Source: Morganella morganii (GTDB lineage: Bacteria; Pseudomonadota; Gammaproteobacteria; Enterobacterales; Enterobacteriaceae). Taken from it: a stretch of DNA of 64,000 nt. Below, piece after piece: positions 1-11,938 of this stretch; within the stretch, counting starts at the first letter, position 1; every line of letters starts with the position of its first letter. The DNA lies in NCBI RefSeq assembly GCF_019243775.1, contig NZ_CP069157.1, forward strand, positions 2,925,418 through 2,989,417, in the 5' to 3' direction. The notes beneath the pieces were generated by a model. It was not told where the DNA came from and did no database searches. It saw only the letters and a list, made by a program, of their open reading frames with translations. The position numbers were made by a program, and so were the translations under genes.

Positions 1-95
1 TCAATAATATTGTGCCCCTCGTAGTGGGCACCCAGTTTGTTCATACCGGTGGTTTCGGTATCGAGAACAATTTGTCGTGTAATATCAGTGCTCAT
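1..95 (-). CDS. dnaQ: DNA polymerase III epsilon subunit (3'-5' proofreading exonuclease), N-terminal fragment
   Basis: Only the first 31 codons lie in the window; the gene runs off the left edge. The reverse strand from the ATG at 95 reads MSTDITRQIVLDTETTGMNK and continues with GAHYEGHNII, nearly identical to the start of E. coli DnaQ. DTETTG is the ExoI motif, whose Asp and Glu bind the catalytic metals of the DEDD exonuclease. The protein proofreads within the Pol III core. It is divergent from rnhA across about 60 bp, the classic dnaQ/rnhA arrangement with back-to-back promoters. Identity is firm despite the truncation. Confidence 0.95.
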   Translation of the reverse strand, partial: MSTDITRQIVLDTETTGMNKLGAHYEGHNII

Positions 96-156
96 AATGG
101 CGTTTTGTGTCAGACTCAGGTAATTGCCAATCAATCAGAGGAAGAGTCTACCAGAG

Positions 157-627
157 ATGAGTGACAAGGTAGAAATTTTCACCGACGGCTCCTGCCTCGG
201 AAATCCGGGCCCCGGCGGCTACGGCGCGCTGCTGCGTTATAAAGGCCATGAGAAAGCACTCAGTGAGGGCTTTTTTCTTACCACCAATAACCGGATGGAG
301 CTGCTGGCCGCTATTGTGGCGCTGGAAACCCTGAAACGTCCGTGTAATATCGTGCTGACCACCGACAGCCAATATGTCCGTCAGGGCATCACGCAGTGGA
401 TCCATAACTGGAAGCGGCGCGGCTGGCGCAAAGCGGATAAATCTCCGGTGGTGAATGTCGATTTGTGGCAGCGCCTGGATTCCGCCATCACCCGCCATCA
501 GATTGACTGGCAGTGGGTGAAAGGCCACGCAGGGCACCCGGAAAACGAGCGCTGTGATGAACTCGCCCGTGCAGCGGCAGAATCTCCGTCACAGGACGAT
601 ACCGGTTATCAGCCGGCAGCGGAATAA
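157..627 (+). CDS. rnhA: Ribonuclease HI
   Basis: The 156-residue cytoplasmic endonuclease cuts the RNA strand of RNA-DNA hybrids (primers, R-loops). The metal-binding residues are visible: D10 in [12 protein letters not shown]48 in NNRMEL, D70 in TTDSQYV and D134 in ENERCDELA. The length matches E. coli RNase HI (155 residues). An in-frame TTG at 124 could give a longer product, but the ATG at 157 matches the family N-terminus and has AGAG just upstream, so I chose it. The gene is divergent from dnaQ and convergent with the yafS-like gene, whose stop codon lies only 3 bp beyond its own. Confidence 0.96.
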   Translation: MSDKVEIFTDGSCLGNPGPGGYGALLRYKGHEKALSEGFFLTTNNRMELLAAIVALETLKRPCNIVLTTDSQYVRQGITQWIHNWKRRGWRKADKSPVVNVDLWQRLDSAITRHQIDWQWVKGHAGHPENERCDELARAAAESPSQDDTGYQPAAE

Positions 628-630
628 TCC

Positions 631-1362
631 TCAGCGCCGTTTCAGACAGCGCGGCGGCGTCTGCTGGCGTGTCGCGCCCACCACATTGTTCAGTTTCGGC
701 CGCAGCAGGCGCAGCTTCTGCGGTGTGAACGTCAGCGGCACCGTGCGTTTACGGGCCACAATCACCCCCAGACAGCCGAAAATCCGCGCATGCCGGTTGC
801 CGAAACTTGCCGGATCACACCAGGGGATCGGCGTGGTCAGCCGGTGATACATAATTTCGTAATTGAGCAGGCTGAGCCAGTCGAGCATACGGAACTGTGA
901 AAACATCCGGCTGCACTGCGGCTCCCGGTTCAGACGCCACGGGATCAGTTTACGCGCCCCCAGCAGGCTCAGCGGGTTAAATCCGCTGATAATCAGCCAG
1001 CCGTCCTCAATCAGGACACGGTCAGCCTCCCGCAGCAACCGGTGCGGATCACTGCTGTAGCCCAGATTATGTGCCAGCACACAGACATCCGCGGATTTGT
1101 CCAGAAACGGCAATTGCGCCGCCTCCCCGAATACCTGTAAGGTGTTACCCTGCGGTGCCACATTCACCTGATGCGGGATCATGCAGCTGCTGCTGTCAAT
1201 TTCACAGCTCAGCGCGCCGATCTTAATCAGATGAAAACCAAACATTTTCGGCCACCAGGGCGCCAGCTGTGCTTCCAGCGATTGCCGGAAGCGGCGTCCG
1301 CAGGGAATATCGCACCACGAGTCCGGCATCGTCAGAGTTTTTGTCGCTCGTGCAGAAAACAT
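631..1362 (-). CDS. yafS: YafS-type SAM-dependent methyltransferase
   Basis: This 243-residue protein aligns along its length with E. coli YafS (240 residues), a class I methyltransferase with no established substrate. Visible landmarks are FHLIKIGALS in the SAM-binding region, then LPFLDKSADVCVLAHNL, HRLLREADRVLIEDGWLIIS and GFNPLSLLG, which resemble motifs II-III of UbiE-like methyltransferases. The strict acidic glycine-rich motif I is poorly kept, as in YafS itself. The ATG at 1362 has AAGGA seven bases upstream, which favours it over the internal Met at residue 12. It is divergent from gloB, as in E. coli, with about 40 bp between the two starts. The function is inferred only at family level. 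Confidence 0.88.
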   Translation of the reverse strand: MFSARATKTLTMPDSWCDIPCGRRFRQSLEAQLAPWWPKMFGFHLIKIGALSCEIDSSSCMIPHQVNVAPQGNTLQVFGEAAQLPFLDKSADVCVLAHNLGYSSDPHRLLREADRVLIEDGWLIISGFNPLSLLGARKLIPWRLNREPQCSRMFSQFRMLDWLSLLNYEIMYHRLTTPIPWCDPASFGNRHARIFGCLGVIVARKRTVPLTFTPQKLRLLRPKLNNVVGATRQQTPPRCLKRR

Positions 1363-1402
1363 GGCTTTATCCTTGGTTCACACTCAGAAAGGTGAGGTAT
1401 CT

Positions 1403-2158
1403 ATGGAGCTTATCAGAATTTCCGCGTTATCAGATAACTACATTTGGCTATTACGGGATAATGCGCACACCTGTGTCATCGTTGATCCCGGCGTCAGTGA
1501 GCCGGTACTGAATACACTGCGGGAGCGGGGACTGACCCCTTCAGCCATCCTGCTGACACACCACCATGCGGATCACACCGGCGGCACGGCGGAGATTGTG
1601 TCACATTATCCCGGCCTGCCGGTTTACGGTCCCGCCGAAACCCTGCCGAAAGGCGCAAATCACTGCGTGCAGGATAATGACACGATTACCTGCGGCGGGC
1701 TGACATTTCAGGTCATGGCAGTGCCGGGGCATACACTCGGTCATGTGGCTTATTATTGCGAACCTTATCTGTTTTGCGGCGATACGCTCTTCTCCGGTGG
1801 CTGCGGCCGTATTTTTGAGGGCACACCGGCACAGATGTTCCGTTCGGTCAGCCGCCTTGCAGCGCTGCCGGATGAGACGCTGGTCTGCTGTGCGCATGAA
1901 TATACACAGTCTAACCTCGCCTTTGCGCACGCTGTCTGGCCGGAAAACAACGATATTCAGGCATATCAGCAATATATTTCTGAATTACGTCAGAATCATG
2001 AAGCTACACTGCCCGTCACACTGAAAACAGAAAGGAAAATTAATGTTTTTCTTAACTGTGATAATATTGATCTGCAACATAATTTATCAGTAAGTAAACA
2101 TACGGCGACGGCTGAGGAAACTTTTACGTCTTTACGCGCAAAAAAAGATCAATTTTAG
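1403..2158 (+). CDS. gloB: Hydroxyacylglutathione hydrolase (glyoxalase II)
   Basis: The 251-residue metallo-beta-lactamase-fold enzyme hydrolyses S-D-lactoylglutathione to D-lactate and glutathione, the second step of methylglyoxal detoxification in the cytosol. The binuclear metal motif THHHADHTGG lies near residue 53. Further metal ligands are in VPGHTLGHV, CGDTLFSGGCGR and CAHEYTQSN. The C-terminal LRAKKDQF matches the glutathione-binding end of E. coli GloB. The ATG at 1403 follows GGTGAGG and gives the family N-terminus MELIRISALSDNYIW, so I prefer it to the upstream in-frame start at 1361. mltD follows 83 bp downstream on the same strand. Confidence 0.95.
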   Translation: MELIRISALSDNYIWLLRDNAHTCVIVDPGVSEPVLNTLRERGLTPSAILLTHHHADHTGGTAEIVSHYPGLPVYGPAETLPKGANHCVQDNDTITCGGLTFQVMAVPGHTLGHVAYYCEPYLFCGDTLFSGGCGRIFEGTPAQMFRSVSRLAALPDETLVCCAHEYTQSNLAFAHAVWPENNDIQAYQQYISELRQNHEATLPVTLKTERKINVFLNCDNIDLQHNLSVSKHTATAEETFTSLRAKKDQF

Positions 2159-2241
2159 CCGTAATCGTTGTCAGGGCGGAATAACACCAGTATGATTGCA
2201 AAACCTACAGACTGAAGAATAATAATGCTGATTCCGCCAAC

Positions 2242-3639
2242 ATGAAAATCAAAGCTACACTCCTTGCCGCCGCAATTTTGCTGGCGGGGTGTCAGACTGC
2301 GCCGCAGAAAACTGCACAGGACCCTCATTATCCTTCCGGTAACGGTTTTTTACTGACTGCCCGGCAGATGAACGCAGCAAAGGCATCCTCCGTCAGTCCC
2401 GAAGATGATATCTGGGGTTATATCCGCGATGAAATGAAAATGAACATCCCGGACAATGACCGCATACGCGCCGAAGAACTTTCTTACCTCGCCAAAAAGA
2501 GCTATCTCCACGATGTGACACTGCGCGCAGAACCTTACATGTACTGGATCATCGGTAAAATCGATGAACGTAACATGCCGATGGAACTGGTTCTGCTGCC
2601 CATAGTGGAGAGTGCTTTTAATCCGCATGCCACCTCACCGGCCCAGGCTGCCGGGTTATGGCAGATTATCCCGAGTACCGGCAAAGCAAGCGGGCTGAAC
2701 CAGAACCAGTGGGTTGATGACCGCCGTGATGTGGCTGCCTCCACCACTGCCGCGCTGGATTTACTGGAGCGCCTGAATAATATGTTCGGCGGAGACTGGG
2801 CACTGACCCTGGCCGCGTATAACAGCGGCGAAGGCCGCGTGCTGCGCGCGATGGAAGCCAATGCTGCCGCCGGAAAACCAACAGATTACTGGTCATTATC
2901 CCTGCCAAAAGAGACCATGGATTATGTGCCGCGTATTTTTGCCCTGAGCAATGTTATCCGCAACAGTGACCGTAACGGTGTGAATTTACCGGTACCGGAT
3001 GCAGAGCGCGCCCTGGCACGGGTGAATATCGGTCAGCAGATTTCCCTGGATGTCGCGGCACAACTGCTGGATATGCCGGTTTCCAGACTGAAAGATTACA
3101 ACCCGAGCCTGAAACGCGGTGTAACCTCACCGGCCGGTCCTCACTATCTGATGCTGCCGAAAACCAAAGTCGACCAGCTGATGAGCGCATTATCTGATGA
3201 CGCGGTACTTAATGATATCCGCACAGCGGTCGCGAGAAACAATCAGCGTACTGAACAGCTGAGTTCACCGGCAGGCCGTGCGCAGGCCGCGAAGTACAAA
3301 GTGAAAAGTGGCGATTCATTCTACGCCATTGCCAACCGCCATAAGATGACCGTCGCTGAACTGAAAAAGCTGAACGGACTGAAAAGCGCTGCGGTTCTGA
3401 AACCGGGACAAACGTTGCAGGTGAAAGGCAGCCCGGTGGTGAAACCATCTAAAGCCGCCACCAAAAATGCTATGCGTCTGGCGAAGTATAAAGTGCGTCA
3501 GGGTGATTCTTACTACAGTATTGCGCAGCGCCATGGTGTGACACTGAAAGAGCTGATGTCCTGGAACAGTAAAGTCAAAATGAAGGACTTGCATCCGGGT
3601 ATTGAGCTAACGGTTTATGTTGCCAATAAACGCGGCTGA
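2242..3639 (+). CDS. mltD: Membrane-bound lytic murein transglycosylase D
   Basis: This 465-residue outer-membrane lipoprotein cleaves peptidoglycan glycan strands to 1,6-anhydro-muropeptides. It begins with a lipoprotein signal peptide ending LLAGC, with Cys17 as the lipid acceptor. The SLT domain follows (about residues 95-260), with the catalytic Glu123 in PIVESAFNPHATS and GLWQIIPSTG plus AAYNSGEGRV behind it. Two LysM peptidoglycan-binding repeats occupy about residues 350-396 (KYKVKSGDSFYAIANRH) and 415-460 (KYKVRQGDSYYSIAQRH). Order and length match E. coli MltD (452 residues). It is followed by a clean intrinsic terminator. Confidence 0.95.
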   Translation: MKIKATLLAAAILLAGCQTAPQKTAQDPHYPSGNGFLLTARQMNAAKASSVSPEDDIWGYIRDEMKMNIPDNDRIRAEELSYLAKKSYLHDVTLRAEPYMYWIIGKIDERNMPMELVLLPIVESAFNPHATSPAQAAGLWQIIPSTGKASGLNQNQWVDDRRDVAASTTAALDLLERLNNMFGGDWALTLAAYNSGEGRVLRAMEANAAAGKPTDYWSLSLPKETMDYVPRIFALSNVIRNSDRNGVNLPVPDAERALARVNIGQQISLDVAAQLLDMPVSRLKDYNPSLKRGVTSPAGPHYLMLPKTKVDQLMSALSDDAVLNDIRTAVARNNQRTEQLSSPAGRAQAAKYKVKSGDSFYAIANRHKMTVAELKKLNGLKSAAVLKPGQTLQVKGSPVVKPSKAATKNAMRLAKYKVRQGDSYYSIAQRHGVTLKELMSWNSKVKMKDLHPGIELTVYVANKRG

Positions 3640-3668
3640 TAATCACTGAATCACCACGCTTTATCTGA

Positions 3669-3694
3669 AGCCCTGCATGACGCAGGGCTTTTTC
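3669..3694 (+). terminator. Rho-independent terminator after mltD
   Basis: A perfect 8-bp stem AGCCCTGC/GCAGGGCT with a 5-nt loop is followed by a run of T, 30 bp after the mltD stop. Confidence 0.9.
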
Positions 3695-3793
3695 ATATCC
3701 GGTGATACCTGAATGTCTTTCCGGCTGCTCTTCTTCTTTCCCGCACTTCTGCGATATCAGTACATCCGCACCGATATTCTTTGTTGCCGGTAT

Positions 3794-3825
3794 AAAAAAA
3801 CCCGCTGATAAATCAGCAGGTTTTC
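3794..3825 (-). terminator. Terminator of the DASS symporter gene (symmetric hairpin)
   Basis: AAAACC-GCTGAT / ATCAGC-GGTTTT forms a stem with one mismatch, flanked by A and T runs so that it can act on both strands. It lies about 40 bp beyond the stop of the minus-strand symporter gene and also backs up the mltD terminator. Confidence 0.8.
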
Positions 3826-3866
3826 TGTGTTGAACTTTGCTTTCGTGTTTATTATCAGCTGTGCTG

Positions 3867-5252
3867 TTATACCCAGAACAACCAGGCAAAGGCTGAGATA
3901 ACAATGATACAGGCGATATTCAGCACACCACCGACCCGCACCATCTCAGACTGTTTGATAAACCCGGTCCCGAACACTATCGCATTCGGCGGCGTCGCCA
4001 CCGGCAGCATAAAGGCACAGGATGCACCGATACCGATAATCATGGTCAGTGCCATCACCGGCATTCCCAGACCATCTGCCACACCGGCAAAGATAGGTAC
4101 CAGCAGTGCAGCACTCGCGGTGTTACTGGTGAACTCCGTCAGCACAATAATAAAGGTGGTGACAGCGATAATAATCACCAGCCAGCTGCTGTTACCAAAG
4201 GAGGTTTTCATCCAGTCCGCCATCACTTCACTGGCACCGGAATCTTTCAGGATCATACTCAGTGTCAGACCGCCGCCGAACAAGAACAGAACGCCCCACT
4301 CGGTGTTGTTCTGAATCTGTGACCAGCTGGCCACCCCGGTAATACCAATCAGCGCAGCGGCACTCAGGGCGATAATAGTATCGAAATCTTTGATTTTACC
4401 CAGCAGATCACTCAGCGGTGCACTGCCGATCCAGCAGATAACGGTCAGACCGAAAATCGCCAGTGTCAGCAGACGTTTTGGTGTCCACTGAACCTGCTCC
4501 ACTTCAATTTCAAAGCGGGCACCGAGCTTCGGACGTAACATCAGGTACATAATACCGAACATAATCGGCATCAGGATCAGCACCATCGGAATGCCGTATT
4601 TCATCCAGGTGAAGAAGTCCATTCCCAGCTGGTTTGCGGCAATAATGTTCGGCGGGCTGCCGACCATCGTTCCCAGGCCGCCGATACTGGCGCTGTAGGC
4701 CACGCCCAGCAGCATAAATACGAACGTGTTACGGTCGTGACGGATATCGAGGTTCCCCAGAATACCCAGCACCAGCGGTAACATCATCGCGGCGGTAGCG
4801 GTGTTACTGATCCACATGGACAGCGCGCCGGTCACACTGAACAGCAGAATCACTGCCGCCCATAAACGACCGCGGGCAATCAGCAGCAGGCGGTTAGCAA
4901 TCAGGCGATCCAGCCCCTGAATATGCAGCGCCGTCGCCAGTGCAAAACCGCCGAAGAACAGGAAAATGGTCGGACTGGCAAAAGACTGTAATGCCTTACC
5001 TGCGCCCAGTAATCCGAGAAATACAGCCAGAATCGGGATCAGTAACGCGGTCAGCGTGACATGAATCGCCTCAGTCAGCCATAAAACAGCGACGAACACC
5101 ATCAGCGCCAGCCCGGCATTCTCTTTGTCGCTGTAGGGCAGATATTTCAGCAGCAGTATCAGCAGCACAATGTCCAGAGCCAGTATGATGAGTCCCTTTG
5201 TATTAAAAGAACCCAGCCCGGTGGATTGGGTGAGCGTTTCTGAAGCGTCCAT
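3867..5252 (-). CDS. DASS-family sodium-coupled dicarboxylate/anion symporter (VcINDY-like)
   Basis: A 461-residue polytopic inner-membrane protein of the divalent anion:Na+ symporter (SLC13/DASS) family. It carries both SNT signature motifs that form the sodium and carboxylate sites: SNT at residues 149-151 (MWISNTATAAMMLP) and a second in EFTSNTASAALLVP near residue 374. Length and motif spacing match Vibrio cholerae INDY (462 residues), so import of succinate or a related C4-dicarboxylate is the likely role; the exact substrate cannot be read from sequence. The ATG at 5252 follows GAGGGAA. It is a single-gene unit convergent with mltD, with an AT-rich 334-bp upstream region. It interrupts the E. 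coli gene order between the mltD and eno blocks. Confidence 0.88.
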   Translation of the reverse strand: MDASETLTQSTGLGSFNTKGLIILALDIVLLILLLKYLPYSDKENAGLALMVFVAVLWLTEAIHVTLTALLIPILAVFLGLLGAGKALQSFASPTIFLFFGGFALATALHIQGLDRLIANRLLLIARGRLWAAVILLFSVTGALSMWISNTATAAMMLPLVLGILGNLDIRHDRNTFVFMLLGVAYSASIGGLGTMVGSPPNIIAANQLGMDFFTWMKYGIPMVLILMPIMFGIMYLMLRPKLGARFEIEVEQVQWTPKRLLTLAIFGLTVICWIGSAPLSDLLGKIKDFDTIIALSAAALIGITGVASWSQIQNNTEWGVLFLFGGGLTLSMILKDSGASEVMADWMKTSFGNSSWLVIIIAVTTFIIVLTEFTSNTASAALLVPIFAGVADGLGMPVMALTMIIGIGASCAFMLPVATPPNAIVFGTGFIKQSEMVRVGGVLNIACIIVISAFAWLFWV

Positions 5253-5534
5253 GATAATTCCCTCAGTAGGATGAAAAAGTATTCACGAAACCGATTGCTG
5301 TCATAGTTTAATAACCGGCATTTTTGCGTGAATGCTAAAAATGTTAAACAATTTATCTTCATGTGAAATATAAAAAGTATTAATAACAAAATACATCACA
5401 AATCGTCCGTTTTGCGATCTGAGGCAACAGAATAAGTAAAAAAACTTGTCATAGCATGGTAAACAACCAGTTTTAGTCATTGAGGGAACGGATAAAAAGC
5501 GGGGAAATATTCGTAAGATAAGATAACGCGGACA
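5253..5534. other. AT-rich intergenic region upstream of the symporter gene
   Basis: No gene is seen. It should hold the minus-strand symporter promoter. An inverted repeat ATTCACG (5281-5287) / CGTGAAT (5327-5333) could be an operator. No convincing CRP or FNR site was found. Confidence 0.4.
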
Positions 5535-5570
5535 TAAAAAAAGGTGTGTCCGCCGGACACACCTTTTTTA
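5535..5570 (-). terminator. Rho-independent terminator after eno
   Basis: A perfect stem GGTGTGTCC/GGACACACC with a 3-nt loop lies about 20 bp past the eno stop. It is flanked by A and T runs, so it can work on both strands. Confidence 0.92.
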
Positions 5571-5586
5571 ACATTTACAGTAACAA

Positions 5587-6942
<1,356 letters not shown>

Positions 6943-6958
6943 TCACTCACCTCACATC

Positions 6959-8611
<1,653 letters not shown>

Positions 8612-8819
8612 TTAGGTGTAATAGATGATGGATATAACAGGACGGGAAAATAGTATACCCTAACCTTATTTTGGCGACAAATAATCTCGTCACCTCTTTT
8701 CGGTTATCCGTCGCTCCCGGGGCGGTAAAAACCGCCTTTTTACACTAACTAATCAACGTCTTACATTTTATAAAAAACTTTTCATTCTCCGGTAAAATCA
8801 TTAGCTGAAAGCATTAAGC

Positions 8820-9608
8820 TTACCCCTCACGGGATTTAACATCCTGCCAACTTTTCTCCATTTCATCAAGTGTTGCTGATTCCATGGTCAGTCCGCGGGC
8901 GGCAATATCGCTCTCCACCTGACGAAAACGGTTCTCAAACTTACGGCAGGCTTTTTGTAACACCATTTCCGGTTTATGTCCCAGATGACGGGAAAAATTC
9001 ACCACTGCGAACAGCAAATCACCCAGCTCTTCAGCCACGCGCTCATCATTCACCTGCGGCTGATTCACTTCCTCCATCACCTCATCCAGTTCCTCATACA
9101 CCTTGCCGAGCACCGGCGGAAGTGTGTCCCAGTCAAATCCGGCAGACGCACAGCGTTTCTGGATTTTATAGGCCCGCATCAGGGCAGGCAGTGTTGCCGG
9201 GATATCATCCAGCAGGGAATACTGTGATTTTTCAGCGCGTTCGGCACTTTTTCGCTGCTCCCAGCCGGAAATGGCCGCTTCCGCGCCGATCCCCTGCTCA
9301 CGGGCAAAAATATGCGGGTGGCGGCGGGTCAGTTTGTCACTGACGGCGGCGGCGATATCCTCAAAATCAAAACGCCCTTCTTCTTTCGTCATCTGCGCGT
9401 AAAACACCACCTGGAATAATAAGTCACCTAACTCACCTTTCAGATCGTCAAAATCCGCCCGCTCAATAGCGTCCAGAACCTCATAGGTCTCTTCCAGGGT
9501 GTAAGGGGCGATAGTGGCATAGGTTTGCGCTTTGTCCCACGGACAGCCGTTTTCCGGGTCGCGTAACTGCGACATGATCGCCAGCAGGCGCTCAACTGAT
9601 ACAGACAT
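8820..9608 (-). CDS. mazG: Nucleoside triphosphate pyrophosphohydrolase MazG
   Basis: The 262-residue enzyme hydrolyses NTPs and dNTPs to monophosphates and pyrophosphate; in E. coli it also lowers ppGpp-related stress. Two tandem MazG domains are visible. The N-terminal one has NGCPWDKAQT, LEETYEVLDAI and ELGDLLFQVVFYAQ; the C-terminal one has KVYEELDEVMEE and EELGDLLFAVVNFSRHLG, with the EExxE and ExxD metal ligands. SD AGGAA precedes the ATG at 9608. It sits downstream of relA but behind a terminator. No mazEF toxin-antitoxin pair lies between relA and mazG, unlike E. coli K-12. Confidence 0.96.
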   Translation of the reverse strand: MSVSVERLLAIMSQLRDPENGCPWDKAQTYATIAPYTLEETYEVLDAIERADFDDLKGELGDLLFQVVFYAQMTKEEGRFDFEDIAAAVSDKLTRRHPHIFAREQGIGAEAAISGWEQRKSAERAEKSQYSLLDDIPATLPALMRAYKIQKRCASAGFDWDTLPPVLGKVYEELDEVMEEVNQPQVNDERVAEELGDLLFAVVNFSRHLGHKPEMVLQKACRKFENRFRQVESDIAARGLTMESATLDEMEKSWQDVKSREG

Positions 9609-9644
9609 GTGATTAATTCCTGAATATGATTTCCGGGAGTGATA

Positions 9645-9672
9645 AAAAAAGCAGACCGGAGTCTGCTTTTCA
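9645..9672 (-). terminator. Terminator between relA and mazG
   Basis: AAAAGCAGAC/GTCTGCTTTT with a 4-nt loop lies 25 bp past the relA stop. On the minus strand it ends in a T run, so mazG probably has its own promoter or depends on readthrough. Confidence 0.85.
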
Positions 9673-9694
9673 GTGTAACCGATTTCCGGCCGTT

Positions 9695-11929
9695 TTACTG
9701 AGTGTGACGTTTTGCCTCAATCACATCCGGCAGCTGGTTCAGTTTTGCCAGCACACGGCTGAGGGTCTGGATATTGTAGATTTCCATATCCATATCGATG
9801 GTGGCAATCTGCTGTTTTACATCACTGTGGCTGCGCACCCCGAGAACATTCACTTTCTCGTTGGCCAGAATGGTGGTGATATCGCGCAGCAGGCCGCTGC
9901 GGTCATTTGCCACCACCCGCACCACCAGGGAATAGCCGCTGGAGTAACTCGCACTCCAGACCGCTTCCACCAGACGTTCCGGTGCCTGCTCCTGCAATTC
10001 CGCCAGCTGTTCGCAATCCGCGCGGTGGATAGAAATTCCCCGGCCTTTGGTGATAAAGCCGACGATATCATCCCCGGGAATCGGCTGGCAGCAGCGGGCG
10101 ATGTGATGCATCAGGTTACCGACGCCCTCAACCACAATACGGCCGCTGCTCTGGTGAGCCGGTGCCGGTTTGGCCGGCGGGGCTTTTTCCAGGGTTTTCA
10201 GCGCTTCACGATCGGCTTCTTCCGCAGTCGGCTTGTTCAGTTTGCTTTGCAGGTAGTTCGACAGCTGGTTAATGCGGATATCACCCACACCAATACCGGC
10301 CAGAACTTCATCCAGCGAGTGAACGTTATAACGGGCGATCAGCAGTTTTTCCGCCTCTTTCAGGCTGATATCCTGCGCGGCCAGTTCGTTGTCCAGCATC
10401 TGCCGGCCGGCGATAATATTTTTATCGCGATCCTGCTTGCGGAACCAGTTATGGATCTTGGCGCGGCCCCGGCTGGTGGTGACATACCCCAGGTTCGGGT
10501 TCAGCCAGTCACGGCTCGGGTTCGGCTGTTTCTGGGTGATCACTTCAATCTGATCGCCCATCTGCAACTGATAACTGAACGGCACAATACGGCCGCCGAT
10601 TTTCGCGCCGATGCAGCGGTGCCCCACATCGCTGTGGATATGGTAGGCGAAATCGAGCGGCGTGGAGCCTGCCGGTAAATCCACCACATCCCCTTTCGGG
10701 GTAAAAACGTAAACGCGGTCATCAAATACCTGACTGCGCACTTCATCCAGCATTTCGCCGGAATCGGCCATCTCTTCCTGCCACGCGATCAGTTTACGCA
10801 GCCAGGCGATACGGTTCTCGTAACTGCCGGTTTTGCCGCCGCCTGCGGTACCTTCTTTGTATTTCCAGTGCGCGGCAACGCCGAGTTCCGCATCCTCATG
10901 CATCTGCCGGGTGCGGATCTGAATCTCCAGGGTTTTACCCGCCGGCCCCAGTACCACGGTATGAATCGACTGATAGCCGTTCGGTTTCGGGTTCGCCACA
11001 TAGTCATCGAACTCATCCGGCAGATGACGGAAATGGGTATGAACAATCCCCAGCGCGGCGTAGCAGTCCTGAAGACGCTCCACCACAATCCGCACGGCAC
11101 GGACATCAAACAGCTCATCAAAGGAGAGCGATTTTTTCTGCATCTTGCGCCAGATACTGTAGATATGCTTCGGCCGTCCGTAGATCTCGGCCTGAATGCC
11201 CTCTTCTTTCATGTCGTTGCGCAGGGTCGTGACAAAGTTATCAATATACTCTTCGCGGTCAAGACGGCGCTCATGCAGCAGGCTGGCAATGCGTTTGTAA
11301 TCATCCGGGTGCAGATAACGGAAGCAGTAATCCTCCAGCTCCCATTTAAGCTGCCCGATCCCGAGGCGGTTCGCCAGCGGGGCATAAATATTGAAACACT
11401 CTTTGGCGGCCAGAACGCGCTCATCCTCACCGGCATCTTTCACTTCGCGCAGATGGGCTATCCGCTCTGCCAGTTTGATAACCACGCAGCGGAAATCTTC
11501 CACCATGGAGAGCAGCATACGGCGGATGTTATCCACCTGCACCGAACTGGTTTCGTCGTTATGTGTGGCTTTCAGCTGACGAATAGCATCCATATCCATC
11601 ACACCTTTGACCAGCAGCCAGATAGCGGAACCAAAGGCTTCGCTTATCTCTTCCTCTCCGAGGATCTCCGCTTCGGCCAGCGGAAAAAGCAACGCTGCGC
11701 GCAGACTGTCAAGATCCATACTGAGGGTGGATAAAATCTCCACCATCTCAATACCGCGCCCGAGCAACAGCGCCGCATCCTGATGTCCATCAACCTTCTG
11801 ATGACAGTAATGCCAGACCTCTTCCAGTTTTTCACCCGTCACCGGGTTATGCAGCCCGAGGCTGTTAATCCAGTGTGCCGGGTCAAACTCACCGGCCGGT
11901 GTTAAATGCGCACTTCTTACCGCGACCAT
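9695..11929 (-). CDS. relA: GTP pyrophosphokinase RelA (ppGpp synthetase I)
   Basis: The 744-residue ribosome-associated enzyme makes (p)ppGpp when uncharged tRNA enters the A site. The N-terminal hydrolase-like domain lacks the HD dyad: the equivalent stretch reads LRAALLFPLAEAE. It is therefore a monofunctional synthetase like E. coli RelA. The synthetase domain has GRPKHIYSIWRKM, FDVRAVRIVV and the acidic EFDDYVANPKPNGYQSIHT typical of RelA. A TGS domain follows (VYVFTPKGDVVDLPAGSTPLDFAYHIH), then the Cys-containing zinc-finger-like region (HHIARCCQPIPGD) and a C-terminal ACT domain. SD AGGGAG precedes the ATG. rlmD ends 9 bp upstream, so the two are co-transcribed. Confidence 0.97.
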   Translation of the reverse strand: MVAVRSAHLTPAGEFDPAHWINSLGLHNPVTGEKLEEVWHYCHQKVDGHQDAALLLGRGIEMVEILSTLSMDLDSLRAALLFPLAEAEILGEEEISEAFGSAIWLLVKGVMDMDAIRQLKATHNDETSSVQVDNIRRMLLSMVEDFRCVVIKLAERIAHLREVKDAGEDERVLAAKECFNIYAPLANRLGIGQLKWELEDYCFRYLHPDDYKRIASLLHERRLDREEYIDNFVTTLRNDMKEEGIQAEIYGRPKHIYSIWRKMQKKSLSFDELFDVRAVRIVVERLQDCYAALGIVHTHFRHLPDEFDDYVANPKPNGYQSIHTVVLGPAGKTLEIQIRTRQMHEDAELGVAAHWKYKEGTAGGGKTGSYENRIAWLRKLIAWQEEMADSGEMLDEVRSQVFDDRVYVFTPKGDVVDLPAGSTPLDFAYHIHSDVGHRCIGAKIGGRIVPFSYQLQMGDQIEVITQKQPNPSRDWLNPNLGYVTTSRGRAKIHNWFRKQDRDKNIIAGRQMLDNELAAQDISLKEAEKLLIARYNVHSLDEVLAGIGVGDIRINQLSNYLQSKLNKPTAEEADREALKTLEKAPPAKPAPAHQSSGRIVVEGVGNLMHHIARCCQPIPGDDIVGFITKGRGISIHRADCEQLAELQEQAPERLVEAVWSASYSSGYSLVVRVVANDRSGLLRDITTILANEKVNVLGVRSHSDVKQQIATIDMDMEIYNIQTLSRVLAKLNQLPDVIEAKRHTQ

Positions 11930-11938
11930 ACATTCTCC

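Noticed and set aside
8721-8736. Hairpin GGCGGT/ACCGCC between mazG and pyrG
   Set aside because: The T run follows it on the plus strand only, whereas both genes are on the minus strand, so it is not a useful terminator.
9626-11734. Two long plus-strand frames (350 and 288 codons) within relA
   Set aside because: Antisense to relA, which is complete and conserved; no SD and no recognisable protein.
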